From Treponema sp. (GTDB lineage Bacteria > Spirochaetota > Spirochaetia > Treponematales > UBA12059), in contig JAAYUR010000109.1 in the NCBI GenBank assembly GCA_012517645.1, positions 1-6,930 of the forward strand: DNA of 6,930 nucleotides, read 5' to 3'. This document shows, piece by piece, positions 1 through 6,079 of the stretch. The translations under genes and the position numbers were made by a program. The notes under the pieces are model-generated. The model saw only the letters and a list, made by a program, of their open reading frames with translations. It had not been told where the DNA came from and ran no database searches. How positions within the stretch are numbered: position 1 is the stretch's first letter; each line of letters starts with the position of its first letter.

Positions 1-1371
1 CCGGGGGTCCAGGATCCGGAAGCGGCCGCCGGCAGGCGCGCCCCCCGGACCGCGGCCGGACGGGCCCGGGCCGGGAGGCGGGAGCCGAGGCCCCGGGCAG
101 GCGCCGCCCCCTCCTGCCGGGAGGGCCTCCGCGGCCGCGCCCTTCGCGGATTCCGGGACTCCCCGCCGCTCCGCCAGGACCGCCGCCGCCAGCTCCGCCG
201 CCCGCCGGGCCCGGGCGAATCCGTCTTCCAGGCGGCCCGCGTGCATGACCGGGCTGGCCATGCCGAAGTGGGTCGTGGACAGGGCCAAGAGGCGCTCCCG
301 GAGGGATTCCGCCAGGCGCGCGTCGCCCTCGGGGGCGCCCGCCGCCCGGGCCGCGGCGTAGAGGCGTCGGGAGCGCTGGATCACGGTCCAGAGCTCGGTG
401 TTCTCCCACTTCTCCGCCCAGGAGGACAGCCCGTCGAAGCTCCCGTCCGCGGTGTCCTGGTCCAGGAGCACCCGGCCCACGGGGGAATGGTCCCGGAGGT
501 AGTCCCCGGGTCGGCAGAAGCGCAGGAAGGGAAGGTCCGCCACGGAGCGGACCATGCGGGCCAGGCCGTCGAAGGAGGGGAAGAGCCTGGACACGAAGGG
601 AATCCTCATGCCCGCCCAGAACTCGTCGTCCGCGTCGGCGTCCAGGATCACAAGGAGGTCCCGGGGCTCGTCCATGCGGAGCTGGCGGCGGCGCAGGCTC
701 TTCAGCCAGAGCCGAAGGGAAGCCCCTCGGTCCGCAAGGTCCCCGTGGTTGTAGCAGGGCAAAAGGGTCATGGAGCCCGGAAGGCTCGAGCTCTCCAGAA
801 TCAACGGGTTGTACCGTTCGACGAAGGCCAGGGGACGGACGAAGTTGGAGAAGCCGTTGAAGGGAAGCGCCGAGTAGTAGAGGCTGATAGCGGGAATTCC
901 CGCGGCGGGGTACCGAGCCAGGAAGGAAGGGGTGTACATGCACTCCTGGGGCCGGAGTATCGGGACCCAGCGGTCGAAGACGTCGGACAGTCCCGACCGG
1001 CCCGGATTGCTCACCGCCAGGCGGGCCAACTCCTCGAACTCCTCCCGGGTGCAGGCGCTCAGGATCCCGTTGTTCCAGGACATGGGCTCCACCTCGTCCC
1101 GGTCCTCCCGGACCCTCCGGGCGATCCCCTCGACCAGGTCCGGGGCATGGCGCGGCATCAGGGTCTCCAGGCTGTAGAAGTTCTCGATGTCCCAGGTGCC
1201 CCGGACGGGAACGCCCTCGGCGTTCAGACGGTCCAGGTCCGCCAGGATTCCCCGGATGATCCGGATGTCCTTGCCGATCCCCCTCTCGTCCAGGGAGTCC
1301 CCCCGGTAGGAGTGGTAGAAGTTGACGTGGAAGCGGAAGGCCAGGTGAACGGCTGGTTCCGCCTCAGGCAC
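1..1371 (-). CDS. Putative GH38/GH57-superfamily glycoside hydrolase, N-terminal part (C-terminus outside window)
   Basis: An open frame of 457 codons begins at GTG 1371 and is still open at the left edge, so the stop is not seen. The start is supported by GGAAGG nine bases upstream and by homology-like sequence beginning almost at once. The N-terminal half looks like the seven-stranded barrel of GH38/GH57-type enzymes. It has a strand-end HVNFYH (15-20), WDIENF (60-65), a helix with 'P-x-LVEGIARRVRED-x-DEVE' spacing followed by SWNNG (98-102), CYNHGD (206-211), LDADADDEF (244-251) and a DGSFDG/W stretch (309-318). The predicted role is cleavage of glycosidic bonds in short sugar chains; with no signal peptide it should be cytoplasmic. 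The catalytic residues are not assigned: D61, E63, D244 and D246 are candidates. Residues about 415-447 are Pro/Gly-rich and look like a linker, after which RFRILDPR could open a beta-sandwich domain. It overlaps the upstream symporter gene by 8 bp (GTGCCTGA), which points to translational coupling. The family call is moderately sure; the substrate is unknown. Confidence 0.6.
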   Translation of the reverse strand, partial: MPEAEPAVHLAFRFHVNFYHSYRGDSLDERGIGKDIRIIRGILADLDRLNAEGVPVRGTWDIENFYSLETLMPRHAPDLVEGIARRVREDRDEVEPMSWNNGILSACTREEFEELARLAVSNPGRSGLSDVFDRWVPILRPQECMYTPSFLARYPAAGIPAISLYYSALPFNGFSNFVRPLAFVERYNPLILESSSLPGSMTLLPCYNHGDLADRGASLRLWLKSLRRRQLRMDEPRDLLVILDADADDEFWAGMRIPFVSRLFPSFDGLARMVRSVADLPFLRFCRPGDYLRDHSPVGRVLLDQDTADGSFDGLSSWAEKWENTELWTVIQRSRRLYAAARAAGAPEGDARLAESLRERLLALSTTHFGMASPVMHAGRLEDGFARARRAAELAAAVLAERRGVPESAKGAAAEALPAGGGGACPGPRLPPPGPGPSGRGPGGAPAGGRFRILDPR

Positions 1372-1380
1372 GGCTGCCGT

Positions 1381-1386
1381 CCTTCC
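1381..1386 (-). promoter_or_regulatory. Ribosome binding site of the glycosidase gene
   Basis: GGAAGG on the minus strand lies nine bases before GTG 1371, inside the 3' end of the symporter frame. It decides the GTG start and could allow glycosidase translation even when ribosomes stop early at the upstream TAG. Confidence 0.5.
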
Positions 1387-1756
1387 GGCTCGCGCTTCCG
1401 GCCATGAGGGGCAGGAGCTCCGAACGGGCGGCCTGGTCCTCGGGGCTCAGGGCTTCCCCGCGGCGCAGGGCGGCGTTGATCCGGCGGACCCGGTCCAGCC
1501 GTTCCCGGGACAGGGGGTAGCGCCAGGCCGCGAAGAGAGCCAAGCCTACGCAGAGGGCGGGCAGGCCCGTGAAGATCGCCGTCAGGCTCCGCACGAAGCC
1601 GGGGGTCTGGGCTTGAGGCGCCCCTCCGACCGGTGCCCGGTACCCCGCGGCCTCGATCAGCACCCCCACCAGGAAGAGGATGAAGGCGCCGCCCGCCTTG
1701 CGGAAGAGGGCGAAGATACCGCTGTACAGCCCCTCCCGCCGGGCTCCCGAGATGAG

Positions 1757-1759
1757 CTA
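1757..1759 (-). other. In-frame amber codon replacing a conserved Glu
   Basis: On the minus strand the sequence reads GTG GAC TAG CTC ATC, giving V-D-stop-L-I. GPH transporters have D-E at this point. One transversion, GAG to TAG, explains it. TAG also ends two other genes in the window (at 3941-3943 and 6755-6757), so it acts as an ordinary stop here. Confidence 0.85.
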
Positions 1760-2845
1760 GTCCACGTCCGGGACATCCGGGAAGATGGCGAAGACCATGG
1801 ACTGCACTCCCGCCAGGCCTACGCCGAAGGCGAGCCCGAAGGCGTACAGGACCGCGACGCTCATGCCGGGCCGCATGAAGAGGACCAGGGCCAGGGCGAC
1901 GATCCAGAGCCCCCCGGAGACCAGGAACGTCTCCCGTTTCCCGATCCGGCGAGCCAAGGCGTCCGCGAACACCAGGGACACCAGGAGGCCTCCGTACACC
2001 GGCACGAGGAGGGTCATCATGGATGGAATGCCCAGGGCGTAGGTCAGGAAGTACACCGCCAGCCCCAGGACCGCGTCCTGGGCCATGAACCCGAAGAAGT
2101 ACATCAACATCACGTACCGGAAGGGCCGGTTCTCGAAGGGTACGAGGAAATTCTCCGTTACGAAGGATGTCACGGAGCCCAGGCGCTTCCGGGGCAGGGA
2201 CATGTACTCGGGGTTCTCCCGGCAGGCCAGGAAGGTGCCGATATAGGGCAGGGCGAAGACCAGGCCGAAGGCGATGCCCACCCAGAGCCAGGCCCGGGGC
2301 GGATCTCCCCGGAAGATGGCCCCCTCGAAGAGGTCCTTGGGGGCTATGGCCGCCACGATCCCGGAGAGGTTCGAGAAGACCATGCGGTAGAAGGACAGCC
2401 GGGTGCGCTCGTCGTAATCCTGGGTAAGCTCCGCGGCTATAGAATTGTAGGGCACCCAGACCATGGTGTAGACCGTGGAGAAGAGGACGTAGGCGGCCAG
2501 GTAATAGACGAACGCGGCTCCTTGTCCGGAAAAGCCCGGCCGGATCCAGAGGGCGGCGAAGGAGAGGAAGACCAGGGGGATACCCGCCAGAAAGTACGGC
2601 CGGCGCCGGCCGAAGCTCGTCCGGGTGTTGTCGCTGATCAATCCCATCACCGGGTCCGTGACGGCGTCCCAGAGCTTGCTGATCAGGAAGGCCGTGCCGG
2701 CCAAGGCCGGGGGAAGGCCCGCGATGTCGATCAGGAAGTACAGGTAGTACATGTTGATGATCGTGGTCGCGCCGCCGCCGTAGATGTCACCCATGCCGTA
2801 GCCGAGCCGGGCGGACAGGCCGAGGGGCTTCCGTTCCTTGTCCAT
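1757..2845 (-). CDS. Translated portion of the GPH symporter (362 aa, truncated)
   Basis: This is what standard decoding yields: 362 residues from an ATG with a strong SD (TAGGAGGA, five bases away), ending ...FPDVPDVD just before the amber codon. It carries about ten membrane helices and lacks the conserved C-terminal part, so it is probably inactive or unstable. An automated annotation may report it as a short intact transporter, with a separate 101-codon orphan (1364-1669, GTG start) downstream. That second piece has no convincing SD and is simply the tail of the same gene. Confidence 0.7.
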   Translation of the reverse strand: MDKERKPLGLSARLGYGMGDIYGGGATTIINMYYLYFLIDIAGLPPALAGTAFLISKLWDAVTDPVMGLISDNTRTSFGRRRPYFLAGIPLVFLSFAALWIRPGFSGQGAAFVYYLAAYVLFSTVYTMVWVPYNSIAAELTQDYDERTRLSFYRMVFSNLSGIVAAIAPKDLFEGAIFRGDPPRAWLWVGIAFGLVFALPYIGTFLACRENPEYMSLPRKRLGSVTSFVTENFLVPFENRPFRYVMLMYFFGFMAQDAVLGLAVYFLTYALGIPSMMTLLVPVYGGLLVSLVFADALARRIGKRETFLVSGGLWIVALALVLFMRPGMSVAVLYAFGLAFGVGLAGVQSMVFAIFPDVPDVD

Positions 2846-2850
2846 GCGAG

Positions 2851-2858
2851 TCCTCCTA
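2851..2858 (-). promoter_or_regulatory. Ribosome binding site of the symporter gene
   Basis: TAGGAGGA on the minus strand, five bases (CTCGC) before ATG 2845, is a near-ideal anti-SD match and fixes the start. Confidence 0.8.
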
Positions 2859-2875
2859 CGTGACGGTTCCGGATG

Positions 2876-2904
2876 AGTATAGGCGCTCCCGCCGGAGAGC
2901 GCAA
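2876..2904 (-). promoter_or_regulatory. Promoter of the symporter-glycosidase operon
   Basis: On the minus strand, TTGCGC (2904-2899) is separated by exactly 17 bp from TATACT (2881-2876). Transcription would start near 2869, leaving a leader of about 24 nt with the SD. The -10 matches the sigma70 consensus at five of six bases; the -35 keeps only TTG, so activation or moderate strength is possible. Confidence 0.6.
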
Positions 2905-2932
2905 CGCGGCCCGCCGGCGCCGCGAGGGATCC

Positions 2933-2967
2933 CCCGCGCGCGGGTTCCCGGCATGGCGCGTCGACGC
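2933..2967. promoter_or_regulatory. Two palindromes in the divergent promoter region, possible operators
   Basis: CCCGCGCGCGGG (2933-2944) and GCGTCGACGC (2958-2967) are perfect palindromes between the two divergent promoters. The second covers the place where the eamA -35 and spacer should be, a usual repressor position. In DNA this rich in G+C, short GC palindromes also arise by chance, so this is tentative. Confidence 0.3.
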
Positions 2968-2982
2968 CCGGGCCGCTATACT
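2954..2982 (+). promoter_or_regulatory. Promoter of the EamA-type exporter gene
   Basis: TATACT at 2977-2982 is a good -10 element, and a weak -35 (TGGCGC, 2954-2959) lies 17 bp upstream. The -10 ends seven bases before ATG 2990, so transcription should begin at or within a base or two of the start codon, giving a leaderless mRNA. Confidence 0.5.
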
Positions 2983-2989
2983 GACGTCC

Positions 2990-3913
2990 ATGCGAGATTC
3001 CAACGAACCCCGCCTGTCCGCCGGCGCCCTGGGGGCCGCCCTGGTGGTGGTGACGGTCTGGGGCTTCAACTTCACGGTGGTCAAGCTGGGGCTGGCGGAC
3101 GTCCCGCCCCTGTTCCTGCTCACCCTGCGCTTCGCCTTCTGCGCCTTCCCTGCGGTCCTCTTCGTCCCCAAGCCCGCGGCTTCCTGGGGTTCCCTGACGG
3201 CCTACGGCCTCCTGCTCGGGCTCGGGCAGTTCGGCCTGCTGTTCACGGCCCTGAAGCTCGGGGCGCCGGCGGGGCTTTCCTCCGTCCTGTTGCAGTCCCA
3301 GGCCTTCTTCACCGCCCTCCTGGCCGCGGCGGTTCTCAGGGAGCGGATCCGCTTATACAGCGTCCTCGGCATGGCCCTGGCAGCCGCGGGCCTCGCCCTG
3401 GTGGCCCTGTCCGGCCGGGGCGGCTCCCTCTCGGGCATGACGGTTCCCCTGGCCCTGATGATCCTGGGAGCCGCCTTCTTCTGGGGGGCCGCGAACGTCG
3501 TCGTGCGCACCATGCCCGGAGCGGACGCCCTGGGCCTTGTGGTCTGGTCCAGCGTCGTCTCCCCCCTTCCGCTCCTAGGGCTCTCACTCTGGCTGGAGGG
3601 ACCCGGCCCGGTGGCGGCTTCCCTGGCCCGGCCCACCCTAGCCTGGATCGGCGCGGTGGCATACCTGGTCATCGCGGCCTCCCTGGTGGGTTACGGCCTG
3701 TGGAACCGCCTGATTCTACGGTACGGGGCGGGGCGCATCGCCCCCTTTTACCTCCTGGTTCCCATCGTAGGGATAAGCTCCGCGGCCCTGGTCCTGGGGG
3801 AGCGCTTCGGTCCCGCGGACGCGGCGGCCACGGCCCTGGTCCTGGCGGGCCTGTTGGTCCACGTCTTCGGGGGGAGCCTGGCGGGGCGGCTGAGGCGGTG
3901 GACACGGTCCTGA
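2990..3913 (+). CDS. eamA: EamA-type (DMT superfamily) amino acid/metabolite exporter
   Basis: A 307-residue inner-membrane transporter with ten predicted helices and two tandem EamA repeats (about 14-140 and 150-292), each ending in a short E-R motif (LRERI 116-120, LGERF 269-273). Stretches such as VVTVWGFNFTVVKLGLADVPP, LRF..CAFPAVLFVPKP, APAGLSSVLLQSQAFFTALL and LVGYGLWNRLILRYGAGRIAPFYLLVPIVG (given here in parts of 20 or fewer: LVGYGLWNR, LILRYGAGRIAPFYLLVPIV) closely resemble E. coli EamA (YdeD), which exports O-acetylserine and cysteine and is about 299 residues long. ATG 2990 was preferred to ATG 2873 because it gives the family length and N-terminus and lies just after a promoter, whereas 2873 lies upstream of that promoter. 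No SD is visible. The gene is divergent from the symporter operon and convergent with the hydrolase-GNAT gene, 27 bp away. The transporter family is certain; the cysteine-pathway substrate is inferred from similarity. Confidence 0.88.
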   Translation: MRDSNEPRLSAGALGAALVVVTVWGFNFTVVKLGLADVPPLFLLTLRFAFCAFPAVLFVPKPAASWGSLTAYGLLLGLGQFGLLFTALKLGAPAGLSSVLLQSQAFFTALLAAAVLRERIRLYSVLGMALAAAGLALVALSGRGGSLSGMTVPLALMILGAAFFWGAANVVVRTMPGADALGLVVWSSVVSPLPLLGLSLWLEGPGPVAASLARPTLAWIGAVAYLVIAASLVGYGLWNRLILRYGAGRIAPFYLLVPIVGISSAALVLGERFGPADAAATALVLAGLLVHVFGGSLAGRLRRWTRS

Positions 3914-3934
3914 AGGACAGGGGCGCATGACGGC

Positions 3935-3948
3935 GAAGATCTATCTTC
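3935..3948. repeat. Short inverted repeat at the convergent gene ends
   Basis: GAAGAT-CT-ATCTTC is a perfect 6-bp inverted repeat centred on the TAG stop (3941-3943) of the minus-strand gene, in the 27-bp gap after eamA. It has no T-tract on either side, so it does not qualify as a classical terminator. No other terminator is visible between the two convergent genes. Confidence 0.35.
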
Positions 3949-5191
3949 CGGGGCGGTCGTCGCCTCGTCGGCGGACCTCGAACTCCTCGGCCAGGAGGGC
4001 GTAGACCAGTTCGTCCGCCCATCCCTGGGGAGTCCGGACGTTCTTCCGGAACCGGGCTTCCCGGCGGAACCCCGCCCCCTCCAGGAGGGTGATGGAGGCG
4101 GCGTTGTCCGGGTCCACGGAGGCGAGGATCCTGCGCTTCCCGAGCTCCCCGAAGAGGTGAGCCGCGACGGCGGTCACGGCCTCCTTCGCGATTCCCTTCA
4201 CCCGCTCCCCCGGCGCCACCGTGTAGCCGATCTCGCACTGCGAGTCCTCGGGTCCGAGGAACCGCACCCCCAGGTCCCCGACCAGCCGCCCCTCCCGGAA
4301 AAGCCCCAACTGGAGCCAGGATCCCTCCTCGCCCCGGGACCGGGTGTTGGCCCGGATGAACTCCTCCGCGTCCGCCGGGGACGCGGGCCGGAAGGTCTGG
4401 AACCGGAGGACCGAGGGATCGCTCCGATAGGAGTACAGGGCCTCCGCGTCCCGGGCTTCCAGGGGGCGGATCTCGAGCCTCGGGGTCCGCAGGACGATCT
4501 TGAGCGGACCGGCCCCGGCGGCCTCGGCCGTAGCGCCCCGAAGCCCCTCCTCGGCGAGGAAGATCCTCATCCCCTGGACGATCCGCTTCAAGGTTTCCAC
4601 GTCCCGAACCGCGTCCCCCGTCTCCAGGGAATGGTCCCCCGCCTCCAGTTCCAGCCTATGCACATACGGGGCCGCCCGGAGCTCGACGAGGTTCTGGACC
4701 GAGTAGTATTTGTCCTCCAGGCTGCCGACAACCAGGGAGGGCCGTCCCAGCTCGATCAGCTCGGGGATGAAGGCGGACCATTCCGTACCGGGGGTCAGCA
4801 GGATCAGGGAGGCCTTCCCGGCGACCGCAGGCCTGCGCAGGCAGCGGCGGACCACGCTGGTGCCCAGGGACTTGCCGGCCAGGACGATCCGCTCCCTGCG
4901 CGGCGCTTCCCGTTCCACCGCGTCCGCCACCGCCGCGGCGTCCGCCTCGAAGCGGGCGTCCTTCCCCGCCTCGTCCAGGGCTCGGAATTCCTCGTCCTCG
5001 TAGTACCGCAGGTCCACCAGGAGGCGGTCCGCCCCGGACTCCGCCAGAAGGCTCACGGTGTAATACAAAAGAGGATTCCGGTAGGTGTAGCCGAACCCCG
5101 AGATCACCACCCCCAGGAAAGGGCTGCCGGAGCCGCGGTACTCGGTCGTGATGAGGCTTCCGTCGGCCCGGGCGATCCGGATCGGCTCCAT
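3941..5191 (-). CDS. Fusion protein: alpha/beta hydrolase + GNAT (RimJ/RimL-type) N-acetyltransferase
   Basis: A 416-residue two-domain protein with no signal peptide, so probably cytoplasmic. Residues about 1-215 form an alpha/beta hydrolase of the small KANL3/Tex30-like type: an oxyanion-region SGFGYT (31-36), nucleophile elbow GKSLG with Ser108, an acid candidate D160 in SLEDKYYS, and His187 in AGDHS. A linker rich in Ala and Gly (about 215-228) leads to a GNAT domain (about 230-405). It has the RimJ/RimL opening PRLEIRPLEARDAEALY, the acetyl-CoA pyrophosphate loop region VAPGERVKGIAKEA (325-338), and the closing DNAASITLLEGAGFRREARF. The family transfers acyl groups from acyl-CoA to amines; the hydrolase half may cleave an ester or thioester. 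The start lies one base after the upstream stop (TGA-C-ATG), with AGAGG seven bases before it, inside that gene. Codon use is uniform across the junction, so the fusion looks genuine. The substrate is unknown. Confidence 0.85.
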   Translation of the reverse strand: MEPIRIARADGSLITTEYRGSGSPFLGVVISGFGYTYRNPLLYYTVSLLAESGADRLLVDLRYYEDEEFRALDEAGKDARFEADAAAVADAVEREAPRRERIVLAGKSLGTSVVRRCLRRPAVAGKASLILLTPGTEWSAFIPELIELGRPSLVVGSLEDKYYSVQNLVELRAAPYVHRLELEAGDHSLETGDAVRDVETLKRIVQGMRIFLAEEGLRGATAEAAGAGPLKIVLRTPRLEIRPLEARDAEALYSYRSDPSVLRFQTFRPASPADAEEFIRANTRSRGEEGSWLQLGLFREGRLVGDLGVRFLGPEDSQCEIGYTVAPGERVKGIAKEAVTAVAAHLFGELGKRRILASVDPDNAASITLLEGAGFRREARFRKNVRTPQGWADELVYALLAEEFEVRRRGDDRPGR

Positions 5192-5192
5192 G

Positions 5193-5957
5193 TCAGCCCC
5201 TCTTCAGCCTGCGGATCGCCGCGGAGATCCCCCAGGGAACCCAGGCCAGGAACAACAGAGCCACCCCCAGGGCGACGAAGGCCGCGTAGTAGCCCCATCC
5301 CTCGCCGAAGGCGTCCAGGGGCGTCTCCACATCCGGAGGCCGAAGAAGGAACATGTAATTGAAGCTCCAGGGCGGACCCGAAAAGGCCAAGTCCAGGAAC
5401 CGTACCGCCAGGGTGATCGGCAAGAGGAGACCGACGGCCTTGACCAAGGATCGGAAACGGATCCGGTATCCGTGGACCACGGCGAAGTATACAACCACAA
5501 GGACCGTGTACCCGTGGGTTCCGAAGTACTGATAGTACCGGAACCGGTCGGGTCCCGCCCCGTCCAGGTTGGCGAAAACCAGGGAAGCGACAGCCCCGAT
5601 GGCCCAAAAATAGAGGATCTCGAAGAGCCCCTCCCGGCGGGTGATGCACAGAGCCACAGCCATCCAGAGGGTTATCGCGCAGAGCTCCAGGGGTATCAGG
5701 GACCGTAGGAACCCGTGGAAGGGGATACTGAAGAACTCGCAGACGTGGAGGGCGATCTCCAGGCCGACCGCCGCTACCGTCGCCGTACGGAGGACCCGAC
5801 GCTCGAGGGCCGATTCCGCCCGCAGACGTTTGCGGAAAACCGCGGCAAGGACGCCCAAGCCCGCCAGGAAGGCCAGGGCGGCCAGGTGGAACGCGTCAAA
5901 GGGTTCCAGACAAAAGGGGGAGGAGGAGTCCACGGGGGCGTAGGAGAAGAAGCTCAC
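5193..5957 (-). CDS. YwaF/TMEM164-family integral membrane protein (TIGR02206 type)
   Basis: A 254-residue protein with about seven membrane segments, near residues 22-41, 57-77, 88-104, 110-130, 146-164, 170-188 and 222-243. Family marks are FHGFLRSLIPLELCAITLWM (79-98), YYQYFGTHGYTVLVVVYF (141-158) and PPWSFNYMFLLRPPD (195-209). Bacterial members such as YwaF have no assigned function. Human TMEM164 has been reported to be an acyltransferase that remodels ether phospholipids through a Cys and a His; here C92 and H148 occupy comparable places, 56 residues apart. The start is GTG 5957, set by TAGGAG five bases upstream. It is the first gene of an operon with the hydrolase-GNAT gene, separated by a single base, which points to a joint task. 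The family call is firm; the enzymatic role is inference. Confidence 0.85.
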   Translation of the reverse strand: MSFFSYAPVDSSSPFCLEPFDAFHLAALAFLAGLGVLAAVFRKRLRAESALERRVLRTATVAAVGLEIALHVCEFFSIPFHGFLRSLIPLELCAITLWMAVALCITRREGLFEILYFWAIGAVASLVFANLDGAGPDRFRYYQYFGTHGYTVLVVVYFAVVHGYRIRFRSLVKAVGLLLPITLAVRFLDLAFSGPPWSFNYMFLLRPPDVETPLDAFGEGWGYYAAFVALGVALLFLAWVPWGISAAIRRLKRG

Positions 5958-5962
5958 GGCGG

Positions 5963-5968
5963 CTCCTA
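5963..5968 (-). promoter_or_regulatory. Ribosome binding site of the YwaF/TMEM164-family gene
   Basis: TAGGAG on the minus strand, five bases (CCGCC) before GTG 5957; it decides for the GTG start, since no ATG is suitably placed. Confidence 0.7.
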
Positions 5969-5997
5969 CTAAGTGTTACGAAGCTTGTCTTACGGTT

Positions 5998-6028
5998 CGG
6001 CCGGGAACCTATCGAAGGGTTCCAGCCG
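5998..6028 (-). promoter_or_regulatory. Leader RNA hairpin upstream of the YwaF/TMEM164 operon
   Basis: In the minus-strand RNA, CGGC-U-GGAACC pairs with GGUUCC-CG-GCCG across an 8-nt loop (CUUCGAUA). The stem has ten pairs and one small internal loop. It lies inside the predicted leader of about 85 nt, 40 nt before the start codon. TATCGA/TCGATA (6010-6015 and 6037-6042) could pair as an alternative. It resembles no riboswitch class that I recognise and lacks a U-tract, so it is not a terminator by itself. Confidence 0.4.
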
Positions 6029-6049
6029 GGCTTTCCTCGATACGCCGGA

Positions 6050-6079
6050 AGTATACGGACAGCCGTTCGGCGCGGTCAA
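6050..6079 (-). promoter_or_regulatory. Promoter of the YwaF/TMEM164 - hydrolase-GNAT operon
   Basis: On the minus strand, TTGACC (6079-6074) is followed after 18 bp by TATACT (6055-6050), five of six consensus bases in each element. This is the best promoter in the window. The predicted start is near 6043, giving a leader of about 85 nt. Confidence 0.65.

Larger units (their letters stand above)
1364..2845 (-). pseudogene. GPH-family (MelB-like) sugar:cation symporter, interrupted by in-frame TAG
   Basis: The frame from ATG 2845 to TGA 1364 would encode 493 residues, the usual size of glycoside-pentoside-hexuronide:cation symporters in the major facilitator superfamily. Family marks are LGYGMGDIYGG at 14-24, WDAVTDPVMG at 59-68, SDNTRTSFGRRRPY at 71-84 and VPYNSIAAELTQDYDERT at 131-148. 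D60 and D64 sit where MelB has its cation-binding aspartates. About ten hydrophobic segments precede codon 363, which is TAG (1757-1759). Downstream, in the same frame, come LISGARREGLYSGIFALF, two further membrane segments and a charged tail. The family motif at the break is D-x-DE...G-x-RREG, so TAG replaces a conserved Glu (GAG to TAG). No other stop or frameshift is visible, so the lesion is recent or an error. If real, the product loses the last two helices. The gene would bring sugars in for the glycosidase encoded downstream. Confidence 0.85.

Noticed and set aside
241..1407. A 388-codon open frame on the plus strand
   Set aside because: It is antisense to the glycosidase in the same codon register, a common by-product of high G+C. 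Its product is rich in Gly, Val, Pro and Gln with no recognisable fold, whereas the minus strand gives clear family-like motifs.
1757..1759. Genome-wide reassignment of TAG to a sense codon
   Set aside because: TAG ends the hydrolase-GNAT gene at 3941-3943 and the iron-sulfur subunit gene at 6755-6757. Reading through either would run into antisense of a convergent gene.
1613..2863. A 416-codon open frame on the plus strand
   Set aside because: It is antisense to the symporter. The minus-strand reading has transporter motifs; this one is a hydrophilic, repeat-like mix of Gly, Glu, His and Gln.
3907..3918. Terminator hairpin GTCC-TGAA-GGAC at the end of eamA
   Set aside because: The stem has only four pairs, overlaps the stop codon and has no T-tract.
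2860..3930. A 356-codon plus-strand frame overlapping eamA
   Set aside because: It reads the exporter DNA in another frame and gives a Pro/Arg/Gly-rich product without family likeness.
4157..5362. A 401-codon plus-strand frame
   Set aside because: It is antisense to the hydrolase-GNAT gene and part of the membrane protein gene, both of which are supported by motifs, SD sites and gene spacing.
5994..6023. tRNA T-arm-like GGTTC sequence
   Set aside because: GGTTC and GGTTCC occur here, but no acceptor stem, anticodon arm or CCA-side pairing can be drawn on either strand.
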